NCBI GenBank assembly: GCA_049276515.1
Contig: JBASWO010000149.1
Coordinates: 1 to 31,780, forward strand
Direction of reading: 5' to 3'
Origin: JAATFY01 sp049276515
GTDB lineage: Bacteria > Pseudomonadota > Alphaproteobacteria > UBA9219
Length of the DNA stretch: 31,780 nucleotides
Below, piece after piece: positions 1-7,714 of this stretch. The notes under the pieces were generated by a model. That model had not been told where the DNA came from and did no database searches. It saw nothing but the letters and a program-made list of their open reading frames with translations. The stretch's first letter is position 1; the number at the start of each line of letters is the position of its first letter. The position numbers and the translations under genes were made by a program.

Positions 1-1301
1 GCATAGGCTTTAGCAAGGTTATTCAGCGCCCGCACTGAAGGCTCTTTATATTTTAAGATATTGGGATAAAAGGTGAAGGCATTTTGCCAGATAAAATTTT
101 GTCGATAGGTAAGAATGCCTAAAAGTGCTGCAAGCAAAATGGCAATGACAGCAACTTGACCTGACATCTTTTTATATTTTTTCTTTTCGAAAAGCTGCGC
201 AAGGCTTTGACCCAAGCCTAGGCACAAACCAATTGATGGCAGATACATCCAATGCTCGAGGAAAAGAGCATTGAGACGCATAATAACCCCGGCATTTAAG
301 CTATGGGCACTTATAAACCATAAAATCGCCCAGCTGATGGGAAGGCCGCGTTTTCCCCTGCCCCATACAATCTGTGCAACCGCGATAGCGACAATTGCAA
401 AACCCAGCATGACGTCGAGACGCCATGGATCAATCGTGATCGGAAATTGACGCTCGTAATGCAAGCCCACGGGATACAAAAGCAGACTGAAATAATGGGG
501 CAGTGCTGAGAGCGCGGTATAAATGCGCACCATAATATCGCCCGCATAGATACTTAGGATTGGATTGGTCTCAAAACTTGTATCATGTTTCTGAAAATCC
601 AAAACAAACAACCTGATGAAGGCAAAAACCAGGCCTAATACCCATAACGGCCAAAGTTCTAGATAGGTTTTTGGCTTAAGACGTTTGGGACTGAGGAGAA
701 AAATGCACGTTGATGCTAGAAGTGGCAAAACGACGGATGTCTCTTTACTTAAGAGCGCAAGAATAAAAAGAAAGCATGCCCATAAGACCCGCCGCAGACT
801 GAAATCAGGCAGCATAATAAGAAGGGCAATAAGACAGAATGTGACATGCAGCGTATCAGCCGTTGCACTCATATAAGTAACGGCTTCTGTATGAAGAGGG
901 TGCAAAGCCCAAATAAGTGAGGCTAGAAAAACACCAATTGGTTTAAAACCAAGCCGAGTACCCAGCGTATAGACCAAAAGCGCATTCGCTAAATGAAGCC
1001 CAACATTGAGGGCATGAAAGGCTGGGGCTGAAAGGCCAAACAATTCGTTGACCAGCACATAGAGAAGGATCTGAAGCGGACGATAGAAATTATTGACGAT
1101 GCCTGCACCAGCTCCCGCCGATGACGTCCACAGCTCGCTTAAAGGAAGCTGCCCTACGATAAACTGATTGCGCAAAATTAGCGTTTCATCGTCGAACAGA
1201 AATTCGCCGCTATAAACATTGCTATAGACGCCGAGAACAGCCAGAGCCAAAAGCACATAAGGTACAGCAGGATGAAATGGTTTTTTAATTCTGGATGTCA
1301 T
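1..1301 (-). CDS. Multi-membrane GT-C/TMTC-like glycosyltransferase, C-terminal part cut by window edge
   Basis: Translating the minus strand from the ATG at 1301 gives an open frame of about 433 codons that runs off the left edge. An in-frame TGA lies about 8 codons upstream of this ATG, so it is the only ATG available. The protein is very hydrophobic with about ten membrane segments. It carries an early periplasmic-loop stretch with FDDE (about residues 36-39), a RPLQ element, and ALHPLHTEAVTYMSATAD. This pattern is typical of PMT/TMTC-type GT-C glycosyltransferases, which transfer sugars from lipid-linked donors. The last visible residues (EPSVRALNNLAKAY) look like the start of a TPR, which fits the usual membrane-then-TPR layout. 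The acceptor is unknown. Family-level call fairly confident; substrate not determinable. Confidence 0.7.
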   Translation of the reverse strand, partial: MTSRIKKPFHPAVPYVLLALAVLGVYSNVYSGEFLFDDETLILRNQFIVGQLPLSELWTSSAGAGAGIVNNFYRPLQILLYVLVNELFGLSAPAFHALNVGLHLANALLVYTLGTRLGFKPIGVFLASLIWALHPLHTEAVTYMSATADTLHVTFCLIALLIMLPDFSLRRVLWACFLFILALLSKETSVVLPLLASTCIFLLSPKRLKPKTYLELWPLWVLGLVFAFIRLFVLDFQKHDTSFETNPILSIYAGDIMVRIYTALSALPHYFSLLLYPVGLHYERQFPITIDPWRLDVMLGFAIVAIAVAQIVWGRGKRGLPISWAILWFISAHSLNAGVIMRLNALFLEHWMYLPSIGLCLGLGQSLAQLFEKKKYKKMSGQVAVIAILLAALLGILTYRQNFIWQNAFTFYPNILKYKEPSVRALNNLAKAY

Positions 1302-1471
1302 CGACTGTTGAACCGCCTGTGAGAATCAAATTCTCTCTACACAAAGTAATGGGTGTCAACGCGCTTGGCATCGAAAAAGAATAAATAATTTTTATACCAA
1401 ATACTTGCAATGGCGTGAGTCGCATGGTCACTTCGTTACGCCTTCATAACTGATTCGCCTCAAGGCCAGAC

Positions 1472-2419
1472 ATGAACGAAAAATTCGCAGAATTAGGTGC
1501 TCCCCGCCGCATTTGGGCTGTTGCTGCTATCCATGGTGATATTGATCGCCTGACCACCCTGCATGATCATATCGCGAGCCGTTTTAATGTGCGTGATCGT
1601 CTGGTTTACCTTGGCAATTATCTAGGTATTGAATCGCGTAACAACCTTACTTTGTTTGATGAAATCTTAGCCTTCCGTGCTGCGCTCCTCTCCAAGAGTG
1701 GTGTTGAGCCCTCTGACATTGTTTATCTCCGTGGTCCCGCTGAAGAAGCATGGCAGCGTTTGTTACGCCTGCAATTTGCACCAGCTCCTTTGCAGACTTT
1801 AGAAAAACTTTTGGCATCAGGCGTTGAATCTTATTTGCGTATGTATGGCGTCAGCATCAATGACACGCGCTCCATGGCGCGTGCAGGGAGTATGGCGATC
1901 ACACGCTGGACCAATCAGTTGCGTGCCCTCCAACGCTCAGCCCCAGGTCACGAAGCTCTCATTTGCGGTATGCGCAGAGCTGCTCTGGCCAATGCTTCGA
2001 CTGATCAAAATAAAGTTCTATTTGTTCCGGCTGGCTTTGATCCCTCACGCACACTGGAAGATCAAGGCGATGCTCTCTGGTGGACACCTGCCACCTATCA
2101 AGTTTCAGGACGAGCACAGAATGTCTATAGCCGCATCGTACGTGGTTTTGACTCCGTAAATAGTGGCGTTTCATTACAAGATGAAGCTGTCACTTTAGAT
2201 GGCGGTTGTGGTCGTGGTGGTCCTTTGATGTGCGGCTGCTTTACACCATCAGGTAAACTGATTGAAATCGTCGCCGTTGGCGGTCAGGGTGTGCTTGAAT
2301 CTGCACCCTATGAGCGTGAAATTGCCAATGATTACTTTAATCACGGCGCAACTGAAGGTCGGAGCATGGCGACACCTATGGATGTCAGCCTGCGTTTGGC
2401 TCAGCAAGCTTCAGCCTAA
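1472..2419 (+). CDS. Degenerate calcineurin-like phosphoesterase (predicted pseudoenzyme), 315 aa
   Basis: The N-terminus follows the PPP/ApaH metallophosphatase pattern, but the metal ligands are replaced. The usual DxHG appears as A19-I-H21-G. GDxxDR appears as G48-N49-Y-L-G. GNHE appears as G88-P89-A90-E91. The spacing between the three blocks is that of a real phosphatase, so this is a genuine homologue that has lost catalysis rather than a chance match. It more likely binds a ligand or scaffolds than hydrolyses. The second half (residues 110-315) has no motif I recognise. The gene converges on lipB, and the two stop codons overlap (2416-2419). The function is unknown. Confidence 0.65.
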   Translation: MNEKFAELGAPRRIWAVAAIHGDIDRLTTLHDHIASRFNVRDRLVYLGNYLGIESRNNLTLFDEILAFRAALLSKSGVEPSDIVYLRGPAEEAWQRLLRLQFAPAPLQTLEKLLASGVESYLRMYGVSINDTRSMARAGSMAITRWTNQLRALQRSAPGHEALICGMRRAALANASTDQNKVLFVPAGFDPSRTLEDQGDALWWTPATYQVSGRAQNVYSRIVRGFDSVNSGVSLQDEAVTLDGGCGRGGPLMCGCFTPSGKLIEIVAVGGQGVLESAPYEREIANDYFNHGATEGRSMATPMDVSLRLAQQASA

Positions 2420-3075
2420 CCCACAATCATTAAATTTGGTGCCGTTCGACGAAAAGCCTCGTCGACATCTTGCATGCTCGCCTTGACACCGAGAGCGTGA
2501 AGCGATGTGACGCCAAATTCTGGTAAGCCGCAAGGCACAATACCTGAGAAGTGGGAGAGATCGGGGTGCACATTGAGTGCAAGTCCGTGATAGGCAATCC
2601 AGCGCCTAACGCGTACACCAATAGCTGCAATTTTTTCATCGCGGCCCTGATGCTCTACCCAAATACCAATGCGTCCCTCGCGCCGGCCTGACGTAATCTC
2701 AAACTCTGTGAGGGTACGGATAATCCATTCTTCAAGACGCCAGACATGTTGGCGCAAATCCTTGTCGCGCTGACGCAAATCACAAAGGGCATAAATCACC
2801 CGCTGTCCTGGTCCATGATAGGTGTAACGCCCGCCCCGGCCTGTCTCAAAAACAGGAAAACGACTTGTATCAATGAGCTCTGTGGGATCTGAACTGGTGC
2901 CCGCTGTGTAAAGCGGTGGATGCTCCAAAAGCCAAAATAATTCAGGCTCTTTACCATCCTCGATAGCCTGAACGCGCTGTTCCATAGCGCTTAAAGCATC
3001 AGGATAGGCGACGGGGTTTTGAGCCACGCGCCACTCAATTTGCGATTGATCCTTCGTTTTCAGGGCTGTTTTCAT
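2416..3075 (-). CDS. lipB: Octanoyl-[acyl-carrier-protein]:protein N-octanoyltransferase LipB
   Basis: LipB moves octanoate from acyl-ACP to the lipoyl domains of 2-oxoacid dehydrogenases and GcvH in the cytoplasm, the first step of lipoate synthesis. The protein shows the family signature RGGRYTYHGPGQ, the catalytic lysine in EKIAAIGVRVRRWIAYHG, and the catalytic cysteine in GIVPCGLPEFGVTS. I chose the ATG at 3075 (219 aa, the usual length). The frame stays open to a TTG at 3144, which would add 23 residues not expected in the family and bring the start close to the tRNA promoter. The stop overlaps that of the convergent phosphoesterase-like gene. LipA is not in the window. Confidence 0.93.
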   Translation of the reverse strand: MKTALKTKDQSQIEWRVAQNPVAYPDALSAMEQRVQAIEDGKEPELFWLLEHPPLYTAGTSSDPTELIDTSRFPVFETGRGGRYTYHGPGQRVIYALCDLRQRDKDLRQHVWRLEEWIIRTLTEFEITSGRREGRIGIWVEHQGRDEKIAAIGVRVRRWIAYHGLALNVHPDLSHFSGIVPCGLPEFGVTSLHALGVKASMQDVDEAFRRTAPNLMIVG

Positions 3076-3146
3076 GACCCCATTATAGAGGGGATAGCCC
3101 TCTTTTACCAACATGGATGCAGCTTGATTAAGGGCGGGATCCAATG

Positions 3147-4778
3147 CTAAAGCCTTGCGCCTACCCTATTTGGTTTGCGGCCATGGCGGAATTGGTAGAC
3201 GCGCCAGCTTGAGGTGCTGGTGAGGGAAACCTCTTGGAAGTTCGAGTCTTCTTGGCCGCACCATTCTTGACAGTCTGGTACTTTGACCATCTGGTCGAAG
3301 GGTTTTCGTAAAGTATATCTGAGAGTTACGCCGTTTAACTCCAAGTTCGAAAACACCAATCCGAGCAACGCGCGTTTTTCATCAATTTTCGAACTCTCGA
3401 AGATTTTGGGCGAATTTGCTAACAAAGCAAGGATGCCTGTCAGGGCCAACTTAAATTTGCTGTCACCATCATCGTTGTTGGTTATATCGAAATTCAGGTT
3501 ACGGCGGCGCAAGTCCAATTCCAAATGCTTGGCCTTATAAACCTCTTCCGTAATGTGGCCTTCGATCAGAAGGTCGGTCAACCGATTGAGTTTTGCCGTT
3601 AACTCGCTCTTTTCCGACTGCATGGCTTTGACATGCTGCGCGTGAAATGATTTCTCGGCTTCATGATTGCGCCGGACATATTCAAGCATATCCGGCAAAT
3701 AGCTTTCCGGCAGGCTAATGCTCTGTATGATCTTGCCCAACTGCTGCGTAACCAACCCCTCCTTAATCCATAATTTCTTTTTCGGATTGGCCGGGTCGCC
3801 AACGAGCAAATAGATATATTTGCCCTTCTTGATGTCGCAGGTGACTTTCTTACCCGATACGGCACAAATGACTATGCCGCGCAGCAGAAACTTCTCGCGG
3901 GTTTCTTTTACCGCCTTCCAAGGCTTATTCTGCAATCGCCCTGTGATGGCTTGGCATTCCTCAAAAAGCCCACGTTCGATCAATGTAGGGTGGTTGTGGC
4001 GGTATAATTTGCCCTTCACCTTCATCACGCCGTAGTAAAAGGGATTAGCAATAATATCGCACACCGTTTGAATGGCGAGGCCATGTCCTTTATCGGTACG
4101 CAATCCCCACTCCACGGTTCTGCGCTGTAATTCGCGCAAGGAAACGGTGCCAGTGGCATAGGTCGTAAACATGCGCCGCACTAAATGCGCGCGCGTCTCA
4201 TCAATAACGATCTTGCTACGCCGCCTAGCGTTTCGGTCAACTTTCTTTCGGATGCCTTGGGCGCGTATATCTTCGGGGTCATATTCATGGCGGTAGCCAA
4301 CAGGCGCCCTGGCAATCCAGTGGCCCGTATCAACCTTATGCCTAATGCTGCGCTTAATATTGTCCTTCAACTGGTCGGTATAGGATTGCGCCATTACCGT
4401 TCCCATATTGAACATCAGTTTTTGCATACTGTTTGAGTCTTTGTCGATGCTGTAGCCTTCACGCACGAAATGAATTTCCAGCAAATCCTTTTCCATTAGA
4501 GAGTAAAGAACGGGATGGTGCGAAAAGCTGCGATTAAGGCGGTCAACGCAATCAACAATCAATGCTGTGCGTTGCTTTTGCTTGCCGATAAACGCCAACA
4601 TGCGCTCAAACTCCGGCCTATCTTTCTTGGTCGAGCTTTCCGTTATGGAATAAACCTGAAGCACGTTCATGTTTTTGCGTTCGGCGTAGGCATGGCTGTT
4701 CGCCAACTGCGCGTCCGGCGAATGCCCGGCTTCCTGCCCTATGTCAGAGACACGGGCTAAGATAACGGCTTGCGTCAT
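3147..4778 (-). CDS. Large serine recombinase (site-specific integrase)
   Basis: The 543-aa frame begins with a resolvase catalytic domain. The motif ARVS places the nucleophile at Ser11, followed by GHSPDAQ and a DRLNRS helix region (about residues 80-90). A recombinase domain follows (about 160-270: PVGYRH, ANPFYYG), then a zinc-ribbon-like block (about 305-335) and a coiled-coil region (about 380-430). The zinc ribbon looks reduced: CAVSG and TC remain, but the distal cysteine pair is not evident. The start ATG at 4778 has GAGGTGA just upstream. The last ~38 codons, from 3263 down to the stop at 3147, are antisense to tRNA-Leu and beyond, so the native C-terminus is uncertain. The enzyme very likely integrated this island. 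Confidence 0.9.
   Translation of the reverse strand: MTQAVILARVSDIGQEAGHSPDAQLANSHAYAERKNMNVLQVYSITESSTKKDRPEFERMLAFIGKQKQRTALIVDCVDRLNRSFSHHPVLYSLMEKDLLEIHFVREGYSIDKDSNSMQKLMFNMGTVMAQSYTDQLKDNIKRSIRHKVDTGHWIARAPVGYRHEYDPEDIRAQGIRKKVDRNARRRSKIVIDETRAHLVRRMFTTYATGTVSLRELQRRTVEWGLRTDKGHGLAIQTVCDIIANPFYYGVMKVKGKLYRHNHPTLIERGLFEECQAITGRLQNKPWKAVKETREKFLLRGIVICAVSGKKVTCDIKKGKYIYLLVGDPANPKKKLWIKEGLVTQQLGKIIQSISLPESYLPDMLEYVRRNHEAEKSFHAQHVKAMQSEKSELTAKLNRLTDLLIEGHITEEVYKAKHLELDLRRRNLNFDITNNDDGDSKFKLALTGILALLANSPKIFESSKIDEKRALLGLVFSNLELNGVTLRYTLRKPFDQMVKVPDCQEWCGQEDSNFQEVSLTSTSSWRVYQFRHGRKPNRVGARL
3177..3263 (+). tRNA. tRNA-Leu(GAG)
   Basis: The 87-nt sequence folds as a class II tRNA. The acceptor stem is GCGGCCA/TGGCCGC with discriminator A and an encoded CCA (3261-3263). 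The anticodon stem is CCAGC/GCTGG around the loop TTGAGGT, giving anticodon GAG. A long variable arm (GAGG-GAAA-CCTC) follows, and then a T-arm with loop TTCGAGT. The long variable arm and the GAG anticodon identify leucine. The 3' end is the apparent integration point of the adjoining island, and the gene is left intact. Confidence 0.95.
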
Positions 4779-4883
4779 GCGTCACCTCAATTTGCTGATG
4801 TACGATTGAAAAATGTTTAGTTCAGCACGTCAATTTATTTTTCATTTCAAAGAGTTCGAATTATGTCCACCTAGGGTCAAGGC

Positions 4884-5123
4884 TCAATCAAGTTTAGGTG
4901 ATGGGTTAGGTTTCGATAGATCACTACCTGTAGGTTTTGTGTATGTACCTGTTAGTTGATGCCTCGCCACAACGCACTCACGGGCGTTGATTTTATAGAG
5001 CAACAAAATGAACTCACCGAGATTGCGATATGCTTCCGCCGCCTCATCTTCCGTCACCGGATTTACAGAGCGTCCCTCATTCATCATCGCCTGAAATTTC
5101 TTGTAATCGACTTCGTTATTCAT
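4884..5123 (-). CDS. Small acidic protein of unknown function, 79 aa
   Basis: I do not recognise this protein. The ATG at 5123 has an excellent ribosome-binding site (GGGGAGG at 5129-5135, 5 nt spacing), which supports real translation. The chain is mainly helical in the first 50 residues (KKFQAMMNEG, EDEAAEAYRNLGEFILLLYKI) and ends in a polar, proline-rich tail. It lies upstream of the recombinase in the same direction with 105 bp between them. Its leader holds an intrinsic-terminator-like hairpin and a run of further hairpins, so expression may be controlled by transcription attenuation. A recombination directionality or regulatory factor is one possibility from position only. Confidence 0.6.
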   Translation of the reverse strand: MNNEVDYKKFQAMMNEGRSVNPVTEDEAAEAYRNLGEFILLLYKINARECVVARHQLTGTYTKPTGSDLSKPNPSPKLD

Positions 5124-5137
5124 GCTGGCCTCCCCAT

Positions 5138-5169
5138 AAAAAAACGCCCTTTCCGAATGGAAAGAGCGT
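5138..5169 (-). terminator. Intrinsic terminator-like hairpin in the leader of the 79-aa gene
   Basis: On the minus strand the stem runs 5169-5159 / 5154-5144. It has ten pairs, one mismatch and an ATTC loop, and is followed directly by seven T residues (5144-5138). The ribosome-binding site of the 79-aa gene starts only 3 nt further on (5135). A terminator in this position acts either as an attenuator for that gene or as the end of an upstream non-coding transcript. Confidence 0.75.
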
Positions 5170-5219
5170 GAAAATCAAGATACGCACTAACTGCGCTAAC
5201 TAATCGTTGCTGAGAGAAA

Positions 5220-5397
5220 GTGGCCGTCGTGCGGCCACGGAAGCGCAAGCCGTTTGTCGGCACAGCGCGTAGCAAGCTGCTGCGTTTAACACAGCAGCGT
5301 AAACCGCTTTCCGCGCCCTCGCGGAAAGTCATTAACTATGTCTATTAAGCATGTGGTTTGGTTACTTTAACCAAACGCGCTACCTCAATTTTGTAGC
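5220..5397. other. Array of six consecutive hairpins (structured leader or ncRNA candidate)
   Basis: This stretch within the non-coding gap 5124-5505 holds successive perfect or near-perfect inverted repeats: 5220-5238 (7 bp), 5243-5268 (4+4 bp with a small internal loop), 5276-5298 (7 bp), 5307-5328 (8-9 bp), 5356-5376 (8 bp) and 5379-5397 (5 bp). Nearly all bases from 5220 to 5397 are close to a stem. An open frame on the minus strand across this region (about 5120-5332) lacks codon-like character and is best explained by the palindromes. Read leftward, the array leads into the terminator at 5138-5169 and then the 79-aa gene. Its arms at 5307-5328 share CTTTCC/GGAAAG with that terminator. 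Confidence 0.6.
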
Positions 5398-5505
5398 TTC
5401 TTCCCCGGAAACACTAAAAGTATTTTCATCATTTTTTGATGGTAGTGCCGCGTGATATTTTTCATCCCGAAAAGATTTCACAAAAGAATTTCAGGAGGAA
5501 TGGTT

Positions 5506-5844
5506 ATGAGCGACAAGAATAATCAGACAAACGTTATCAAGTTTGTTCCAAAATCCCGTAAAAATTTGAAGTCGAACAACGTAGGTTTAACAAATAAAGC
5601 GGCAATAGAAAATCGCATCCCTATGCAATTCGATGCAACACAACCCTTATGGGACGCACAATCGAAAAGTCTCGATGCTTTGGTTACTTGGGTTGCCAAT
5701 GAACAAAAGGTTTCTGAACAGCTTGTGCGGCTGTTATTCGAGGAAGAATTTGGCACATGCTACTTCTTTCAACTTCTACAAGCCGATTATGATCGCGCTA
5801 TTCAATTTCTCATTAATATAAAAGCTAAAAAGGTTATGCATTGA
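5506..5844 (+). CDS. Unknown island protein, 112 aa
   Basis: I recognise no family. I chose the ATG at 5506 because AGGAGG at 5493-5498 lies 7 nt upstream. The open frame reaches back to 5452, but that extension has no ribosome-binding site. The N-terminal 45 residues are basic and rich in Asn and Lys (likely flexible). The C-terminal half is a helical block (WDAQSKSLDALVTWVANEQ, then VRLLFEEEFG, then YDRAIQFLINIKAKK). It lies alone between the hairpin array and the convergent formyltransferase gene. A small hairpin (GCCGC/GCGGC, 5845-5859) follows the stop. Confidence 0.55.
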   Translation: MSDKNNQTNVIKFVPKSRKNLKSNNVGLTNKAAIENRIPMQFDATQPLWDAQSKSLDALVTWVANEQKVSEQLVRLLFEEEFGTCYFFQLLQADYDRAIQFLINIKAKKVMH

Positions 5845-5880
5845 GCCGCAATTCGCGGCCCTCGCTTTCACGTCCTAACG

Positions 5881-5899
5881 AAAAGCCTAGCACCTAGGC
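5881..5899 (-). terminator. Short intrinsic terminator overlapping the formyltransferase stop
   Basis: On the minus strand GCCTAG-GTG-CTAGGC (5899-5885) is followed by TTTT (5884-5881). The six-pair stem overlaps the stop codon of the formyltransferase gene. It is a modest but well-placed end for the XRE-formyltransferase transcript. Confidence 0.5.
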
Positions 5900-6601
5900 C
5901 ACTTGCATGGCGGCTTCGTCCGAAGGAGCCAATTTAGGTTTATAATTATTGTAGGGCGGAACGATCTTCAATTCACCCAAATGCCAATGAACCATGTCTG
6001 CGGTAGCCGGGCAGGTTTTTAGATACATGGATAATATCGTGTCGTTCGCCCCAATCGGAACATGCTCCGAGAAAGCCACCAGCGGGCCATGATCGAACTC
6101 TTCATCAATTGAGTGCATTGCTATCGAGCAATGAGGCTCTTTTGCGTCGATCATTCCCTTAAACGGATTGCCGCCAACATAAGATGGCCATGTCCTATCG
6201 ACAGCAGGATGGAAATTGTAAAAACCAAAACGCGGAAAATCAAAGACAGGCATGGGAACACGTTGACCGAAAGTTGCCATGTAACAAATGTCTGGTCGCC
6301 ATTCCTCGGCGAACAACCGATAAAAATCATCTTTCTTTACGCTGCCATTCCATACCGATACGTCATTGCTGGCCGCTTTCTCAGGAACCATAACGTATTC
6401 GCGTTTATCAGTTACAAATTGCCAAATACGACGTTCCGGTGAGACGCGAGGATGCGTGGGATCGTCCGTTGCTACACCAACCAAACGGACAGCTTCAGGA
6501 TTTTGCCGCTGCAATTCCAATATTTTATCTACAACAGCGTTGCCTTGATAATAGCTGCCAAACACAGCGACGCGCACAGGCTTAATTACCGCATTACTCA
6601 T
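5894..6601 (-). CDS. Formyltransferase-fold protein (Fmt/ArnA/sugar N-formyltransferase superfamily), 235 aa
   Basis: The superfamily moves a formyl group from 10-formyl-tetrahydrofolate to an amine. The protein starts with a Rossmann-like strand (VRVAVFGSYYQG). It keeps the catalytic triad: Asn129 and His131 in YNFHPA, and Asp170 in FDHGPLVA. It is shorter than Met-tRNA formyltransferase (about 310 aa) and lacks its C-terminal OB domain, so a housekeeping Fmt role is unlikely; a small-molecule or nucleotide-sugar amine is more likely. The ATG at 6601 has AGGAG 7 nt upstream and overlaps the end of the XRE gene by 8 bp, implying coupled translation. The frame is open further upstream to 6637. 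The substrate is unknown. Confidence 0.75.
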   Translation of the reverse strand: MSNAVIKPVRVAVFGSYYQGNAVVDKILELQRQNPEAVRLVGVATDDPTHPRVSPERRIWQFVTDKREYVMVPEKAASNDVSVWNGSVKKDDFYRLFAEEWRPDICYMATFGQRVPMPVFDFPRFGFYNFHPAVDRTWPSYVGGNPFKGMIDAKEPHCSIAMHSIDEEFDHGPLVAFSEHVPIGANDTILSMYLKTCPATADMVHWHLGELKIVPPYNNYKPKLAPSDEAAMQVA

Positions 6602-7250
6602 TTGGCGGCTCCTGCGCATTTCTCCAAGTGGCTTCAAATGCTAATTTGTAAGCATCAGCATAGGTTTTTGAATGGATCAAAATAATGTGCGGTGCCGGCT
6701 TATGATAAAAACTAATCAAGGCGAGATAATCACCAAAAGTATAAAGCGTAGTTGGGCTAAACAATTCCGGCGGTTGCCATCTGAAAGTGGCATATTCAGA
6801 ACCCACAAAACGGGCATCGCCTTCTTTCAGCAAAATGCGAACAAATTTCTTACCGCGATCTTTTGCCAATTCAGCCATGCGCTTGCGATGCGCTTCTGGA
6901 TTTGGGCGGTATTTATCGTAAAGTCTAGAATCCGAACCCGATATACATATCTCGCCATCGTTCTTCTGAGCGTAATGATAGATGATGTCATGGAACTCTA
7001 CGAAGTCGGCAACCCCCTTCATGATTCTGATTTCTTCAGGTCGGCGTCGTATGCCCTCGTTTTCTGTAAATTCGATCCCTTCTTTTGCGAAGGCGCTCAC
7101 GATTTTATCTGATGTGTCGGGTTTGACGCGTGTTACTCCGCGTTCGTAATTCTGGATGGCCACACGGCTGCATCCAACTTCTTTGGCCAAGTCCTGTGCT
7201 TGCCAATCAGCAAATACCCTTGCAGCTCGAATTTGTTTGCCTGTGAGCAT
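6594..7250 (-). CDS. XRE-family transcriptional regulator with C-terminal sensor-like domain
   Basis: Residues 1-65 form a Cro/CI-type HTH (MLTGKQIRAARVFADWQAQ, then GCSRVAIQNYERGVTRVKP), followed by the EGIEFTENEGIRRR strand pair common in alphaproteobacterial phage-like regulators. The C-terminal ~150 residues end in FEATWRNA. The same architecture, ending in FDRTWNNA, occurs in the regulator at 7909-8631, so the two look like diverged paralogues. I chose the ATG at 7250 because the HTH begins there; the frame is open to 7337 over AT-rich leader sequence. A dyad at 7267-7299 just upstream could be its operator. It overlaps and probably controls the formyltransferase gene. Confidence 0.8.
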   Translation of the reverse strand: MLTGKQIRAARVFADWQAQDLAKEVGCSRVAIQNYERGVTRVKPDTSDKIVSAFAKEGIEFTENEGIRRRPEEIRIMKGVADFVEFHDIIYHYAQKNDGEICISGSDSRLYDKYRPNPEAHRKRMAELAKDRGKKFVRILLKEGDARFVGSEYATFRWQPPELFSPTTLYTFGDYLALISFYHKPAPHIILIHSKTYADAYKLAFEATWRNAQEPPNE

Positions 7251-7266
7251 AAAAACGCTTTCTTGA

Positions 7267-7299
7267 TGATATGTAAGTGTTTCATAAAGACATATATCA
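7267..7299. promoter_or_regulatory. Imperfect dyad upstream of the leftward XRE gene, candidate operator
   Basis: TGATATGT (7267-7274) faces ACATATATCA (7290-7299) across 15 bp, a match with one 2-nt insertion. It lies 17 bp upstream of the XRE start. A second dyad, ATGTC-TTAAT-GACAT (7415-7429), lies further into the divergent 289-bp gap (7251-7539). The gap is AT-rich and holds no gene I can support. Binding is inferred only from position. Confidence 0.35.
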
Positions 7300-7539
7300 G
7301 TACCGTCAATAAGAAATATATTACCAATAATAGGCAATACATTATTTCGCCTTTAAAATTCATAGCCTTAAATGATATCAAAAAGCCTATGACTTACAGC
7401 ATTTAACGTAGTTAATGTCTTAATGACATGTTTTCATATCTTCATGCCAATTTTAAAATTGCTTGCGGGGCGCGGATTCGTAAAGTGCGAACTACGGAAA
7501 CGAAAACAGTTTTTATCGAATTTGTTCAGGTGATTTCAA

Positions 7540-7707
7540 ATGTTGGATTTTGACAAATACGTTGCCCGTCACGGCGAGTTTGGGGTTCAGGCTCTTATTG
7601 AGCGTATGGAACGTTATAAGGGCATCCGCAATCGTATCGGCGCCTCTCTCGAAGATCGCTGGAACGCCTTGATGCAATCGCCTGTCGCTCATCCTATGGC
7701 GGCGTGA
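7540..7707 (+). CDS. Small protein of unknown function, 55 aa (tandem pair, first member)
   Basis: The ATG at 7540 is preceded by AGGTGA (7 nt spacing). The frame encodes MLDFDKYVARHGEFGVQALI, then RMERYKGIRNRIGASLEDRW, ending at TGA 7705-7707. It is 7 bp from the next short gene. The two align along most of their length (V-x-R-x-G, then M/L-ER, then I/L-R, then I, then E-x-R/K-R), which suggests a duplicated small helical protein. The function is unknown. The order small protein, small protein, XRE regulator looks like one operon. Confidence 0.55.
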   Translation: MLDFDKYVARHGEFGVQALIERMERYKGIRNRIGASLEDRWNALMQSPVAHPMAA

Positions 7708-7714
7708 GGCGAAC

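Noticed and set aside
5120..5332. Minus-strand open frame of 70 codons across the hairpin array
   Set aside because: It lies on top of successive palindromes, has an Arg/Ser/Leu-rich artefact-like sequence, and overlaps the terminator and ribosome-binding site of the 79-aa gene.
5220..5397. Retron msr/msd or similar reverse-transcribed RNA
   Set aside because: There is no reverse transcriptase gene anywhere in the window.
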